Assembly (NCBI GenBank): GCA_965178125.1 | Contig: OZ237746.1 | Coordinates: forward strand, 372,001 to 436,000 | Origin: Bilabrum cf. latius | Taxonomy: Eukaryota > Bigyra: Bicosoecida > Bigyra > Bicosoecida | Length of the DNA stretch: 64,000 bases | Reading direction: 5' to 3' | Shown: positions 21,456-33,900 of the stretch, piece after piece | Layout of the letters: the number at the start of each line of letters is the position of its first letter | Position numbering within the stretch: the first letter of the stretch is position 1 | Notes under the pieces: model-generated | The model's database searches: none | What the model saw: the letters and a program-made list of their open reading frames with translations, nothing else | Told to the model about the DNA's origin: nothing | Position numbers and translations under genes: made by a program

Positions 21456-22850
21456 ATGCACGTGCAGCTGCAGAACGTCGGCGACAAGTCTCACTACATG
21501 AGAATTACCAGCTCTGGCGAGCTTGATGGCTGCGGTGGCGGCGGAAAGTGGTGTGTGAGGCTTGAACTTGACAAAGATCGTGGCATGAACAGGGCCGCAT
21601 TCGCGAGCCACTGAGCGTACGTGGATCAGTTTCATCATTTGTGCGCACTGAATGTATGATTTTAATAGCACTACGGTGCTTGTATTCGAGAAAATAAAGG
21701 ATGCAAGCGGTACCAGCATGCCACGTTGAGTGGCCTTCCTGCGCAGATCATGCCGCCACTGAGCGGGGATGCAGGTTTTGAGCTTTTATGAATGTACTGC
21801 ACCATTGTCTCAACATGGTCGACATAGTTCATGTTGCTGCATGGTTGTGGTTGATTGCCTAGATTGTCTTGGCTCCGAGGTTGACGTGGCGTGCCACCCC
21901 GCACCACTCTTCTCTTCGCTCACGCTGAGGGCTAAATGGAAGAGCGCACACGCCTCCAAATGCTTTCTGTAAAGCCTATATATTTTATTGAATTATTCTC
22001 TGTCGCACGCTCGCAGGACTTCAAGGTGATCAACAAGGGCGACGGCATCGTGAACCTGCAGTCGAACGAGCTGGGCGCCAAGGCCGGCAACGAGCGCTTC
22101 CACATCGGCGGCCAGGACGACCACTCTATCAAGGACCCTTCCGAGACCGGCCGCGGCGGCGCCGGCTCGTGGCAGGTGTACCGCTGCGATGGAGAGGAGG
22201 GCGAGCCCAAGAAGTGCACCGGTGACAACCCCCTGCACAAGGCAGGCACGTACATCTTCCAGTCCGTGAAGGGCGGCAAGAACCTTCGCATCAAGGACAG
22301 CGGGGCCGTGGATTGCGGCGGCGGCAACGGCAAGTGGGCCAGGTTTAAGGTCCACCTCGGGGGCAGCAGCGGCGGCAGCGGCGGCGGCTCCTCCTCTGGG
22401 CGCACCCGCAAGGTGAAGATCCAGTCCAGGAAGCACGACGGCTACCTGCGCATCACCCCCAGCGGCGAGGTGAACGGCGAGGGAACTGGCGGCACCCAGA
22501 CTGTGTTCATCGTGCACAACCACGGGGGCGGTGAGGTCAGCCTCCAGTCGGAGAGGCTGGCAAGGGAGAAGGACTCGGAGCGGTACCACATCGGTGGCAC
22601 CGCGGACTGCGAGGTCAAGGATCCCGCAGCGACCGGCCGCGGGACGGCCGGTACCTGGCAGGTGTACCGGTGCGATGGGGACAGCGACGAGCCGCACAAG
22701 TGCACGGGCGCGGACCCCTTGCACAGGGAGGGCATCTACATCTTCAAGAGCAAGGCCGGCGGCAAGCACCTGCGCATCAAGCCTGACAAGTCGGTCGATG
22801 TGGAGGGCGGCACCGGCAGCCAGACCCGCCTCAACGTGACACATGCTTGA
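21456..22850 (+). CDS. Tandem beta-trefoil protein (two homologous halves)
   Basis: Exon 1 21456-21554 ends at GTGAGG; intron 21555-22016 (462 nt, the longest seen here) ends in CTCGCAG; exon 2 22017-22850 ends in TGA. 310 residues, no TAG. Two ~145-residue halves align with each other: YMRITSSGELDG / YLRITPSGEVNG at their starts, RFHIGG / RYHIGG, and SWQVYRCDGEEGEPKKCTG / TWQVYRCDGDSDEPHKCTG. A Gly/Ser linker separates them. The pattern of short strands with repeated 'yLRI..G.v.G' suggests beta-trefoil (FGF/fascin-like) folds. No signal peptide, so probably cytosolic. The splice junction restores the alignment between halves, which supports the exon model. Ligand unknown; codon use is strongly GC-biased, suggesting high expression. 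Confidence 0.7.
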
Positions 22851-23040
22851 TTCTGGCTCCTCGCCACATACATGGGAACTCGGGGGTTGGCTGCTCACAC
22901 AATTTAACTCTGGGCGGACTCTTGATCGCTGATCGGCTGAAAAGAATAAATAGCAAAAGACTAACATTGGACTGACTGCGTGTGCTCATTTTCTGAGAAA
23001 TATCCACAAACACATGAATCCACGACACGATTTCCGAACG

Positions 23041-24402
23041 TTACCGCTCTATTTGCGAGCCCTGCTCCCTTTGAAACAGCCCCACCAGCCATTCCCAGCA
23101 TCCCATGATCAAGTGATTATGATCATCGATTTCGTGCGCCGCGATTCCGTGCGCGGTCGGATTTAGCCTGCCCCTCTTCCAGTCGCTCGGCCGGTAGGTC
23201 GCGTCCACGGCCTGCTGGCCTTGTGAGGTCGGCGACAGCACGGATGGGCGACGGAGCCGCTGCGGCCTTCTCGGGCCCGGCCCCATGTACCCTTTCAGCA
23301 TCGATCGTTTCTTCGGTGAAGCCGACGAGTCAAGGTGCTGCTCGTCTTGACCGGATCGCAGCATGGCCTGCACCAGGCTGCCGGAGGTCCCGGACGCTCC
23401 CGTCCCCGCGCCCCCTCCTGCTCGCGTGTCATCATGATCCTGCGCTGCATTACCAGTCGATTCAGAGGCAGGGTCGGTCTACAACGCTCCTGAATCGGCT
23501 GGGATTGAGCCTTCCGCGGTGGCTTGGTGCCCCACCTCGACCTCTTCCTCACCATCAGGGCCTACTGACTGGGGCTGCGCGATGATGTCGGGCTCGCTCG
23601 CCCCGTCTATGGCAAGGTCGTCAGAGCTCTCGCTACCCCAGTCGCTGCCCATGTCGGGGCTAGCCCCGTCCTGCTGCCGGACCAGCACTCCCGGGCTTAC
23701 CAGGCTGGGAAGCGAACCGCGGATCTCCGTGGCCGTGCTCGGTTCCGAGCTCGACGGAGCTTCTTCGTGCGACGGCATGCCTGCAGCGCTGGTTCCTTCC
23801 GTATTGTTAATTTCATGCTATACTTCCACTAACTCTGGTATTGCCGGCGGAATGCTAGCCGGTGGCAATCCGACCGCTGGAATTCGCGGCCCTGCTCGCC
23901 CGCGAGCACTTGCCTGCCTTACCTATTGCAACTGATTCTCCCTTGTTGACTGAGTATTGTGCGGCTCGCGTCTGTTTGCACGCAATGGGCCTGAGCCAGT
24001 CTCCATGCGTGTGGCAGCCAGGCGGTGCGCGCGGGTGCTTGCCGGCGGCAGCTTTAGCACCGGACCTTCGTTTGATTTGCTTCCCACTGATGATGCATGC
24101 ACAGCAAGCTACTTCACTTGAATATTTCTGGGTTCAGCACGCCCCTAGCCGCTTTGGTCGCCTGCCAATGGGGCTATTGCTGCCCTTGTCTCTGTTGCTC
24201 GTTGACCACGCAGCCGATCCAGCTCCAGCTGTAGCCCGGCTTTGTGCAGTGCTTCAAAAGCAGGATTCTTCGGATAATATGCCGGGCCTTCCTATACCTA
24301 TGAGTTTGCGAACATCTTGATGCCTGGCTTGTAGTACGCATACCCCCCTGAACTGAGCTGAGCGTCGGTGACGGACTCATAGCCGGTTTCGCTCGCCTGC
24401 AT
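23041..24402 (-). CDS. Hypothetical protein, TAG-rich gene
   Basis: 453 residues from ATG 24402-24400 to TAA 23043-23041, with seven in-frame TAGs (about 24298, 24292, 24155, 24110, 23927, 23819 and 23479). The N-terminal ~60 residues look ordered (GGYAYYKPGIKMFANS, PAYYPKNPAFEALHK, LQLELDRLRGQ). The remainder is mostly disordered, Ser- and acid-rich, then basic; the last 50 residues (HLIMGCWEWLVGLFQREQG) look ordered. The frame stays open upstream to about 24678 without a clear ATG, so an upstream exon may be missing. No family recognised. Only the TAG-sense reading turns this stretch into one gene. Confidence 0.55.
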
Positions 24403-24972
24403 GCCGAGCCGTGACTGTCTTTGACAAGCTGGAAATCGATCTAAAAAAACCAGTGGCGAGCTAGCGCTGTGAAGGGATCGTGGCTGTTGCAGTTGGACCC
24501 GAGAGCGAGTAGAGCGCGAGTTGCGCTCGCCGCCGGCGGCGGCGCTAGAAATCGCGATGTGACGAATGGGCCACAAAACTTGCGACCAACTCGTTCCAGT
24601 GCGGCCGAACCCTTTGCGCCACGCGGGCAAGAACGAAGTGCTGCAGGAGATGCGGCAGAGTTCATCTGTTGCGGACAATATCCACTTCAGCTCGGCTTAG
24701 GGCCATGCAGAGATGGCAGCAAATGCGTCCATGTGGCATATGTCGCCCCAGCAAGGTGAGCCCCTCCGAGCCGTTCCACACTACGTTTGCAGCACTATCA
24801 CTGCTATCGTGGGTCAGTCATTGGCAGCTACGGTGTCTGGGTGACTTCAAAGTGCGGTTGATAATCATGTTGGTGCTCAGGCAGCTTATATTGGCCACAT
24901 ATGCCCGAAACCAGACTACTTTGTCATGGCTACGCAAGCTGCTGCCGAGTTGCTGCTATGTGTCAAGATTGA
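24403..24972. other. Region between divergent genes
   Basis: About 570 bases between the starts of two divergent genes. The minus-strand frame of the left gene stays open across part of it (24403-24678) and could be coding. The rest shows no recognisable gene, RNA or repeat and presumably holds both promoters. Confidence 0.4.
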
Positions 24973-27900
24973 ATGTTCTACTCAGATTGGTAGTCGAACT
25001 GTTATAGTGTGTATTCGTAGATACGAATGAGCCACTCCCATCAGTGCGATAGTTTCTCTGCTAGTAGCCTCGGGCATCGGTTTCGTGCGATTCTGATCGT
25101 TTCCGCAGGCGCTGCTAAAGGATCTCAGAAGACAACAGCTTCCCATCTTCCTGTGCGAAAGTACCGACGAAGACGGCACAGTACTGAGGGTGGCCGCAGT
25201 ACTCTGGGCAATGCGGCTCGCCGCCAAATCCACGCCTCTTTGCATTTGCACCGCGGTACGCTGGGCGTCCAGGATCCCAGGACTGGAGAAGGCACCGTCC
25301 GTCCGCGAGGAGGCGGTCACGGAATAAACCATTATCAAAGCAGCCATTGGCTCTCGAAAGAAGCGCTGCACAGGAGGAAGACCGCCCATGACGCGCTGCC
25401 GATCGGCCCGCACCCTCTCAAGAGCCAAATTCGGGTACCGAAGCCGCTGCTCAGCGACAGCAAATACAAGCTGCCCAAACCATACATGCAAGTGCTTGCC
25501 GAGGCAAAGGGCGTTCCCCTGGAGGTCATGGCGGAGCGCCGCGCGGCAGCCTCTCGTCACACTATCGGGAAAGAGCCGAACTGGCATTCTGCTCACTTGC
25601 GGGCCGGGCAGCATGGGGGTGACCACCACGGCGGTGTGGCCGGAGGGAAGAAGCCTCAACGCAGGCGGCACTCGATCGATTCCGTCGACTCGCAGGCCAG
25701 GCTCTACCACCGCGGGGGCAGGCGTCGATCAGGAGGAGCAGGCGTGCTTGGCCCAGATGGAGACGAGCACGGCTCCAAATACCCGCACTACCACCACGGA
25801 CACGGACACGACCCGCACGTGCCCATGCGATCCACGGGGGCTCCATACCTGAAGAAGTTTCCCGGGGTGCATCAGTAGGGGGTGGGGCACCACGTGCCTC
25901 GGTATGGGCATGGGGCTGGACACGGGGCTGGGCATGGGCATGGGGCTGGGGCTGGGGCTGGACACGGGGCTAGGCAGTATGGGCACGAGGAGCACAAGAG
26001 CCCGATGAGAGGCGAAGTAGGACACCGGCACGGGGGCTTCAACCCCCAAAGTGCATCGCACGGTAGTGCGCGGCTGGGGCACGGGCTGGGCGCCAGCATC
26101 GACATCACGCAGGCCCACGTGGACCCAGGGGCCAAGGTAGTCGAGCTTGAGGCGGGGCTGGGCAGCATCAAGAAGGCAGCACAGGCACAGGGTGCAGTGC
26201 ACGAGGGTGGTGCGGTGCCAGACCCGAGTGCACTGCATGGTAGTGCGAGCCAAAGGGACGCGCGGTCCCCCGAAGGCAAGGACCCTGTGTACAAGGGACC
26301 CGCAGGCACCGTGCAGCCCTACGGGACCGCTTAGGGGGCCAGGAGCGGCAGCCGCCACCCGAGGCAATCCACAGCTCCGGGCGAGACAATGGGTGGCCCC
26401 GGTGACGGACTTGGTCTATCGCCTAGGGGCAGTGCCGGTGCTGGTGGCGGTGCTGGTGCTGGGGGCTCCCGGCATGGTGTCCCATCGCTGAACTTCTCCG
26501 TGTCTCCCTCCCTGTTGGGCTAGGGGATCGGGGCTGGTGGTCGCCAAGGTGCATCGCACGGTGGTGTTCGGGGGGCCAGGTCTGCTCGCACCGCCCACGG
26601 TACGGAGGGCCGTCGGCAGGGCCTGGGGAACAACGGGGGCTCGAAGGAGGAGCTGCTTCCGCTGTCTTCGAGGCCGCGCGGGCAAGAGCGTGGGGCTATA
26701 GGAGGAGGCGCTGGAGCGGGTGCTCTGGGTCGAAGCGGGCGCGCTGCCATGGGCATGACAACAGGGAAGCACGGATATGGCCATGGGCTTGGCAAAGGTG
26801 CAGGGCACGGTGGTGCAGCGGGGCATGGCCCCAGCGCCACATACCCGCACCCAGGCGGCGGTCCGATCCGGTCAGGGCAGCGTGGCAGCTCTCAGGCGTT
26901 CGCTTCGCCTCGCGACGGTGCAGCGCATGGTGGTGCTGGGGGGGACCGTGACCATGGGTTGGGAGGCCATGAGTCTGCAGCGGACATACACCAGGCGAGG
27001 GGGGCGGCTCTCATTCGGCGCAGCGGCCAGGCAGGTCACGGGGCAAAGCAAGGTGGTGTGCATAGTGGCAAGGGCAAGGACGGTCGCCGTGGTGACGGGC
27101 GGGGTGCTGACAGCAGCCGGGAGCTATTGTCGGAGCTCAATTCGATCGTTAGGGACGGTGATCGCCGTGAGATCATGTCCGAACTCAACTCGATCGTGCG
27201 GGACGCCAGGGGCGAACCAGGCGACCGGCCTGCCCTCGCTTCCCATGGTGCATTGCACGGCGGCATTAGTGCATCGCATGGTCGTGCAGGCTATGCTAGT
27301 GCATACTACGCCTCTCGTTACGGGCACGGCGGCGGCGACGGTCTGTACCGGACAGCAGCCACGAGGATGGAGCAGTGGGACTTCACTGACGAGTACCATA
27401 TCGACGTTTTCTCGATGCGGGTGACGGTGCAGTACGTCAACAGGGGGTTGGGCAGAGGCAAAGGGTCTAGAAGCTCCCACCGCGGCTTTGGCGTAGGGGG
27501 AGAAACGGCTTACTCTGTGCCAAGCAACGGCGGCAGCAGCAGTGGCGGGCACGCAGGTGCATCGGGTGCCAACTCTGTTAATACCAGAAGCAAAGAAACC
27601 TTGGGCGATAGAGGCATAGCTGGCGACGGACCCGAGCTAGATGCTGAGGCACAAGACATGCAAGATTCAGACGTGCTCGGCACGTTGCCGCTGCCAGACC
27701 ATATGACGGTGTACGGTGTGATCGGAGCGGATGGTGTGGCCAGGTTCGCCACCAACGGCAAGCCAATGCCGCTTGCCGGGCTGCAGCCGCTGGCACAACC
27801 TCTACCGAGTGGTATGCGATACAAAGACATGCGCAAGTTGCCAGCGTCTGGTGTGCGTGTGGGTGACGATGGTGTGGTGGTGGGTCCGGATGGGTCGACT

Positions 27901-30900
27901 CTGCCCGTGGGCGCGGTGACGTTCGGCGCTGATGGTGTGGTGCGTGGTCCTGGGGGCAGCTCTGTGGAGGGGGCGGGCGTGCGCGTGGGATCTGACGGCG
28001 TGGCTCGATGGCGCGGGGGCGCGGCTGCGAGCGTGGGTGCGATGAGCCGTCTGTCGGACGGGCGCGTGGTTGGTCCTGACGGGTCCGTGGTGAGCGGGGC
28101 CGGTGCGGTGAGCGTGGGATCGGACGGTGTGGCTCGATGGCGCGGGAGCGGTCTGAGCGTGTCTGTGTCTGGGGTGCGTGTGTGCGCGGACGGCGTGGCG
28201 CGGGACGGGTCCGGGAAGGAGGTGCCGGCCGGCGCGGTGAGCACGTGGTCTGACGGAGTGGCTCGGTGGAGCGATGGGCGGGCTGTGCGTGCGGAGGACG
28301 GCGCGATGATCGGTGCAGACGGTGTGGCTCGCGGGTCTGGGGGGTCGGCGTTGTCTCTGGGTGCGGGTCGTGTGCGCGTTGACGGTGTGGCTTGCGATGC
28401 GGGGGGTCGTCCGTTGCCTGTGCGTCGTGCTCGTGTGGACGGGTCTGGCGTGGCGCTGGGTGCGGACGGGTCAGCGATGCCAGTTGGGTCAGTGACGGTG
28501 GGACCGGACGGAGTGGCTCGGGGTCCTGACGGTGCTGCTCTGGCAGTGGGCGGCGTGTACGTGGGGTCGGATGGGAAGGCTCGATCGTCGGACGGGGGCG
28601 TGCTTCCTGTGTCTGGTGTGCGTGTGGGTGACGATGGAGTGGTGGTGGGTCCGGATGGGTCGACTCTGCCCGTGGGCGCGGTGGCGTTTGGCGCTGATGG
28701 TGTGGTGCGTGGTCCCGGAGGCAGCTCTGTGGAGGGGGCGGGCGTGCGCGTGGGATCTGACGGCGTGGCTCGATGGCGCGGGGGCGCGGCTGCGAGCGTG
28801 GGTGCGATGAGCCGTCTGTCGGACGGGCGCGTGGTGGGTCCTGACGGGTCTGTGGTGAGCGGGGCCGGTGCGGTGAGCGTGGGATCGGACGGTGTGGCTC
28901 GATGGCGCGGGAGCGGTCTGAGCGTGTCTGTGTCTGGGGTGCGTGTGTGCGCGGACGGCGTGGTGCGGGACGGGTCCGGGAAGGAGGTGCCGGCCGGCGC
29001 GGTGAGCACGTGGTCTGACGGAGTGGCTCGGTGGAGCGACGGGCGGTCTGTGCGTGTGGAGGACGGCGCGATGATCGGTGCTGACGGTGTGGCTCGCGGG
29101 TCTGGGGGGTCGGCGCTGTCTCTGGGTGCGGGTCGTGTGCGCGGTGACGGTGTGGCTTGCGATGCGGGGGGTCATCCGTTGCCTGTGCGTCGTGCTCGTG
29201 TGGACGGGTCTGGCGTGGCGCTGGGTGCGGACGGGTCAGCGATGCCAGTTGGGTCAGTGACGGTGGGGTCGGACGGAGTGGCTCGGGGTCCTGACGGTGC
29301 TGCTCTGGCAGTGGGCGGCGTGTACGTGGGGTCGGATGGGAAGGCTCGATCGTCGGACGGGGGCGTGCTTCCTGTGTCTGGTGTGCGTGTGGGTGACGAT
29401 GGTGTGGTGGTGGGTCCGGACGGGTCGACTCTGCCCGTGGGCGCGGTGACGTTCGGCGCTGATGGTGTGGTGCGTGGTCCTGGGGGCAGCTCTGTGGAGG
29501 GGGCGGGCGTGCGCGTGGGATCTGACGGCGTGGCTCGATGGCGCGGGGGCGCGGCTGCGAGCGTGGGTGCGATGAGCCGTCTGTCGGACGGGCGCGTGGT
29601 GGGTCCTGACGGGTCTGTGGTGAGCGGGGCCGGTGCGGTGAGCGTGGGATCGGACGGTGTGGCTCGATGGCGCGGGAGCGGTCTGAGCGTGTCTGTGTCT
29701 GGGGTGCGTGTGTGCGCGGACGGCGTGGTGCGGGACGGGTCCGGGAAGGAGGTGCCGGCCGGCGCGGTGAGCACGTGGTCTGACGGAGTGGCTCGGTGGA
29801 GCGACGGGCGGGCTGTGCGTGTGGAGGACGGCGCGATGATCGGTGCAGACGGTGTGGCTCGCGGGTCTGGGGGGTCGGCGCTGTCTCTGGGTGCGGGTCG
29901 TGTGCGCGTTGACGGTGTGGCTTGCGATGCGGGGGGTCGTCCACTTCCCATGGACCCCAGGACCGTACCTGCGAGCCCTTCTTAGGAAGCTAGCAGCGAT
30001 ACAGGAGTTGCGGCTCGTTCCCAGTTAGACACGCATGGAGCTGTGATCGGTGCGGATGGTGTGGCTAGAGACGGATCCGGCAAGCCGCTTTCTGTCCTAG
30101 CCCTGCGATCCGACGCCGAAGGTGTCATGCGGAACTCTGCCGGTGAGGCGCTGTCTGAATCCAACATGAAGATGGATGAAGACGGCGTAGTTAAGTACCC
30201 GAATGGGAGGGCTGTGCCAGCAGCAGCTCTCACTCTGGGGTCGGATGGGATGCTCCGGGGCCCTGACGGGAACGCAATCGCCGGGACTGAGATCACCGTG
30301 GATCGCGCAGGCGTGGCACGTTGGGCAAGTGGTGCTCCAGTTCCCGCCGGTGCAATCTCAATAACACCGGAAGGAACAATGGTGGGGCCCTCTGGAGTGC
30401 CTATTCAAGCTGCCGTGACCGTCGGGCCCGATGGCGTGGCTCGATGGGCTGATGGCAGCCCTGTGCCTGCAGGGGCATTGTACCGAGACGACAGCACGGG
30501 AACGATCAAGGGCCCTGACGGGTCAATCCTCGCGACAATTCCAGAGGCTGACGATGAAGATGACGATTCCTTGGATAGTCCAAGCCGAGGCAGTAGAGGG
30601 ATCCTCTTCAGGATTGGCAGCGATGGCGTTGCCAGGGACAATAGCGGCAAGCCAGCACGAGCCACTGAGGTTGCGGTCGGGCCGGATCGCGTGGCTCGGC
30701 ACCGAGATGGCACCTCTGTCCCCATCACTCCTGTATCCCTTGATGATGATGGAGTCGCCGTCGATGAGACTGGGAAACCGCTAGGAGTCGGTGCGGTCGT
30801 ACTGTCGGCATCTGGTGCTGCCATCGCAGCTGACGGCAAGGCAGTGTCAATGCCAAAGGTAGAGATGGACGGAGATGGTGTCCTTCGAAACAGCAAGGGC

Positions 30901-33900
30901 AAGCCGGTGCAAGTAGGCGCGCTGCTGCCGGTTGAGTCAGATGCCCTGGATCACGCAGCGGTGGTGGTGAACGAGCCCAGCCTGCTGTGGTCCCCAAGCC
31001 ACACTGACCACGTAGGCTGGAAAGAGGGCAATGGGGAAGCAAGTTCTTCTGCCAGTCGCAGTCGCCCTGTGGGCACGAAGCCGTCCGGCATAAAGGGCAA
31101 GGGCAAGGGCAAGGGGTACCGGTACAAGACGGCCGGGAAGGACCTGGTGCCCGACGTGCGAGGATAGCCAGCGCGCGGAATCGGATCCACGAAGAAGGTG
31201 GTCAAACGCAAGCTGGGCCGCACTCAAAGTGGGATTGCCCACGGCTTCAGGCGAAACGTTGCATTCGGCAGCTCATACCACGGCCCGTCGGACGTTGCCC
31301 ACTCTGGTCTGCCAGCTGCAGGCAGTCCCAGCGGCCCAGGGTACATCTCGCAGGAGGCAGCGAATGGCGCCGATCGCGGTCCGTCGGGCGGTCGCATCTA
31401 CCCGCCAGGGCACCCGCTCGCATCTTTGGTAAACAATGCTGGCAGTTTCAGGTTGGATAGGTCTGCCGATAGTAGGGGGGCGAAAGGCAGTGCGACTGAA
31501 TCGACTGAGGACGGCTAGAGCTAGGCATCCAAGGAACGGGGCGGTCCTGGGTCTGAAGATGCCAGCAATTCTTCATCAGGGGCTAATCTTAAGGCTTCTT
31601 CGAAGAGAACCTATCGCAGAGGGCATGGTGTGGCGGCTGCTAGACGAACCGCCCACTGGGGCTCCAGCGGTGCTTTCCCTCACTTTTCAGTTGCTCCTGG
31701 CGAGACATCGTATGCTGCAGACGGCAGCGGGAGCCGGAGCTAGGGCGAGGATCAGCGAGTAGGCTCAGCGACGGGCGCGCCCAGGCCGCCGAGCCGCGCG
31801 CCGCGCCCCCCATCGCACGGCTCGGCCCGCGGCTCCACCCCTGGCAGGCCCGGGCGACGCATGTACCACGCCTCCTCGAGGGCCGAGCTCAATGCCGTGC
31901 TGGAAGAGGCGAAGAAGGGCGGCGCAGCCGGGTCTGGTGATAGAGCACTCGGGGACGGGCCCGAGCCCGAGAAAGAAAGAGAGCCGCCGGGGACCGGCTC
32001 GGGTGCTGGTTCCGAAGCAGGGTACAGCTCCGAGAAGGAGAAGGAACACGAAGCAAAGGCCATCCAAAGCGACGCTCTCGTCACGATTCCTATCAGCCTT
32101 CTGGGCAAGCTCGCCTCAAAGGCCACCAAAGCGAAGAAGAAGAGAAGGGAGTCGCAGGACGGCAGCCGGCTGAAGACGCCCAAGGAGCGTTCCCGAGACG
32201 AGTGGAGGAAGAAGCTCGCTTCCAGGGACAAGCCCCGCCGCGGGTCTGTCGCCCTGGGTGCTGGCATCGCTGCAGCCGCAGAGGCAGCGGAGGAGGCGCA
32301 TGGGCTGGTGGCCTCCCCTGGAAGCGGTTCACCCTCAGCAGCTGACGTGAAGACTCCTCTCAACACGGTGGCTGGAGACGGAAAGGGCGGGTTCTTTGGA
32401 GGGTCGAGCATCGCTGGCAAAGGAGGGCCGGGGGCGATCAAGCGCTCGAAGTCGGGTGACAACACCGGCGCTGCCAACCCTGACGCCGTGGCAGAGTTCA
32501 GGAAGAAGCTTGGAGGGGGTATGAGCATCGCTGGCCTGGCAGGTGGCATCACCATGCTGAGGAGGAGGGCGAGGAGGCGGATCGAACGGAGGAAGCGGCG
32601 CCACAGCATCGCCAGCGATGTGCAGGCGGGCGCGCTGGTTCGGATCCCGTCTGCTGCTCTCGGGGCGATCGCTCGCATGCAGGACAAGGCGAAGCGCCGC
32701 AAGTCGAAGATGGAGCAGGAGGCTGCCGCGAAGAAAAAGGCTGCCGCTGGTGCAGCCGTTGCCGAGCATACGGCATCGTCAAGCGACGAAGAGGGCGGCC
32801 CGCATGCCACCGGCAAGGGCAGACGGAACCGTAGAGGAAGCCGCCCTCTCAATGAGACGGAGCGAAGGGCGAAGGAGCTGTCCGACAGGGCTGCCGCTGG
32901 TGCTGCGGCGGCACTCCCGACAGATGCCGCAGCCGTGCCCGCCGGTCGTGAAGCCCTGCAGTCGAGAGGCGGCAAGCGCGGGTTGGCCGAGGACGTCGTG
33001 GAGGACCCGTCTGCTGCCAAGAAGAAGGCTGCAGAGGATGACGCCAAGCACCTCGCCATGATGCGGAAAAAGCAGGGCGAGACTGCCCTGTTTCGAGTTG
33101 CAATGTCACGGAAACCATTCGCCGGGATTGCCGACCATACCGTGGATAAGCACTACAGGCGCAGGAGCATGCTGGACGCATCCCTGTCTTCAGCGGTGGA
33201 CGACGATGCAGCCACTGCTGCTGCTGCTGCTGCTGCAGGACGCCCGAAAAAGGCAGCCAAACCAAGAGAGCTTCCTGGTATGGCCAGGATCGGCGTACTG
33301 GAACGGGCAAACTCGATCGGGCACCTGCAGCCAGGCCGAGGCTAGGCCATCGGTATCACAAAGGAGCAGTTGCTGGGTCAATCTGGCCCTGCTTCGGGTG
33401 CTGGCGCTTCGTCCTCTTCGTCGAAGGGACCCAGGGATTCCACCATTGCTGCGGAGAAGCTTGCAGCAGCTAGACTTGAGGCCTCCACTGGCAACACCCA
33501 GCACACTGGACTCGGTCAGGCTACTCTCCGCAGGACGTACACGTGGTCAGAGAGTGCGCCGTCGGGAGGCAAGAGCAAGAAGTCCAAATGGGGCTCTCAG
33601 ACTGCCACAACGACCACCACCACAACGACCACAACCACCACCTACGCCGACGGCAAAAAGAAGGTTGACGTGGCAGAGAACAAGGTCGTCAGTCGGAGGG
33701 ACTCAAACGCAGCGCTGGTGGGCGAAGATGTGGTGCCCCTGACAGAGGATGAGCACAAGGCGATCAACAAGCGCAAGGAAAAGGAGCGCCGCCTCAAGAA
33801 GCGGACCTCGATCGTCATCAAGGACCTCACCGACATCATGCACAGCCGCATCTAGAAGCTCCTGCTAACGCTGAACCACTACGACATGCTTGCAGCGACT

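Noticed and set aside
27510-29944. Very long antisense frames (Arg/Pro-rich and Pro/Ser/Thr-rich) in the giant gene
   Set aside because: They mirror the GC-skewed plus-strand repeats and contain no recognisable domain.
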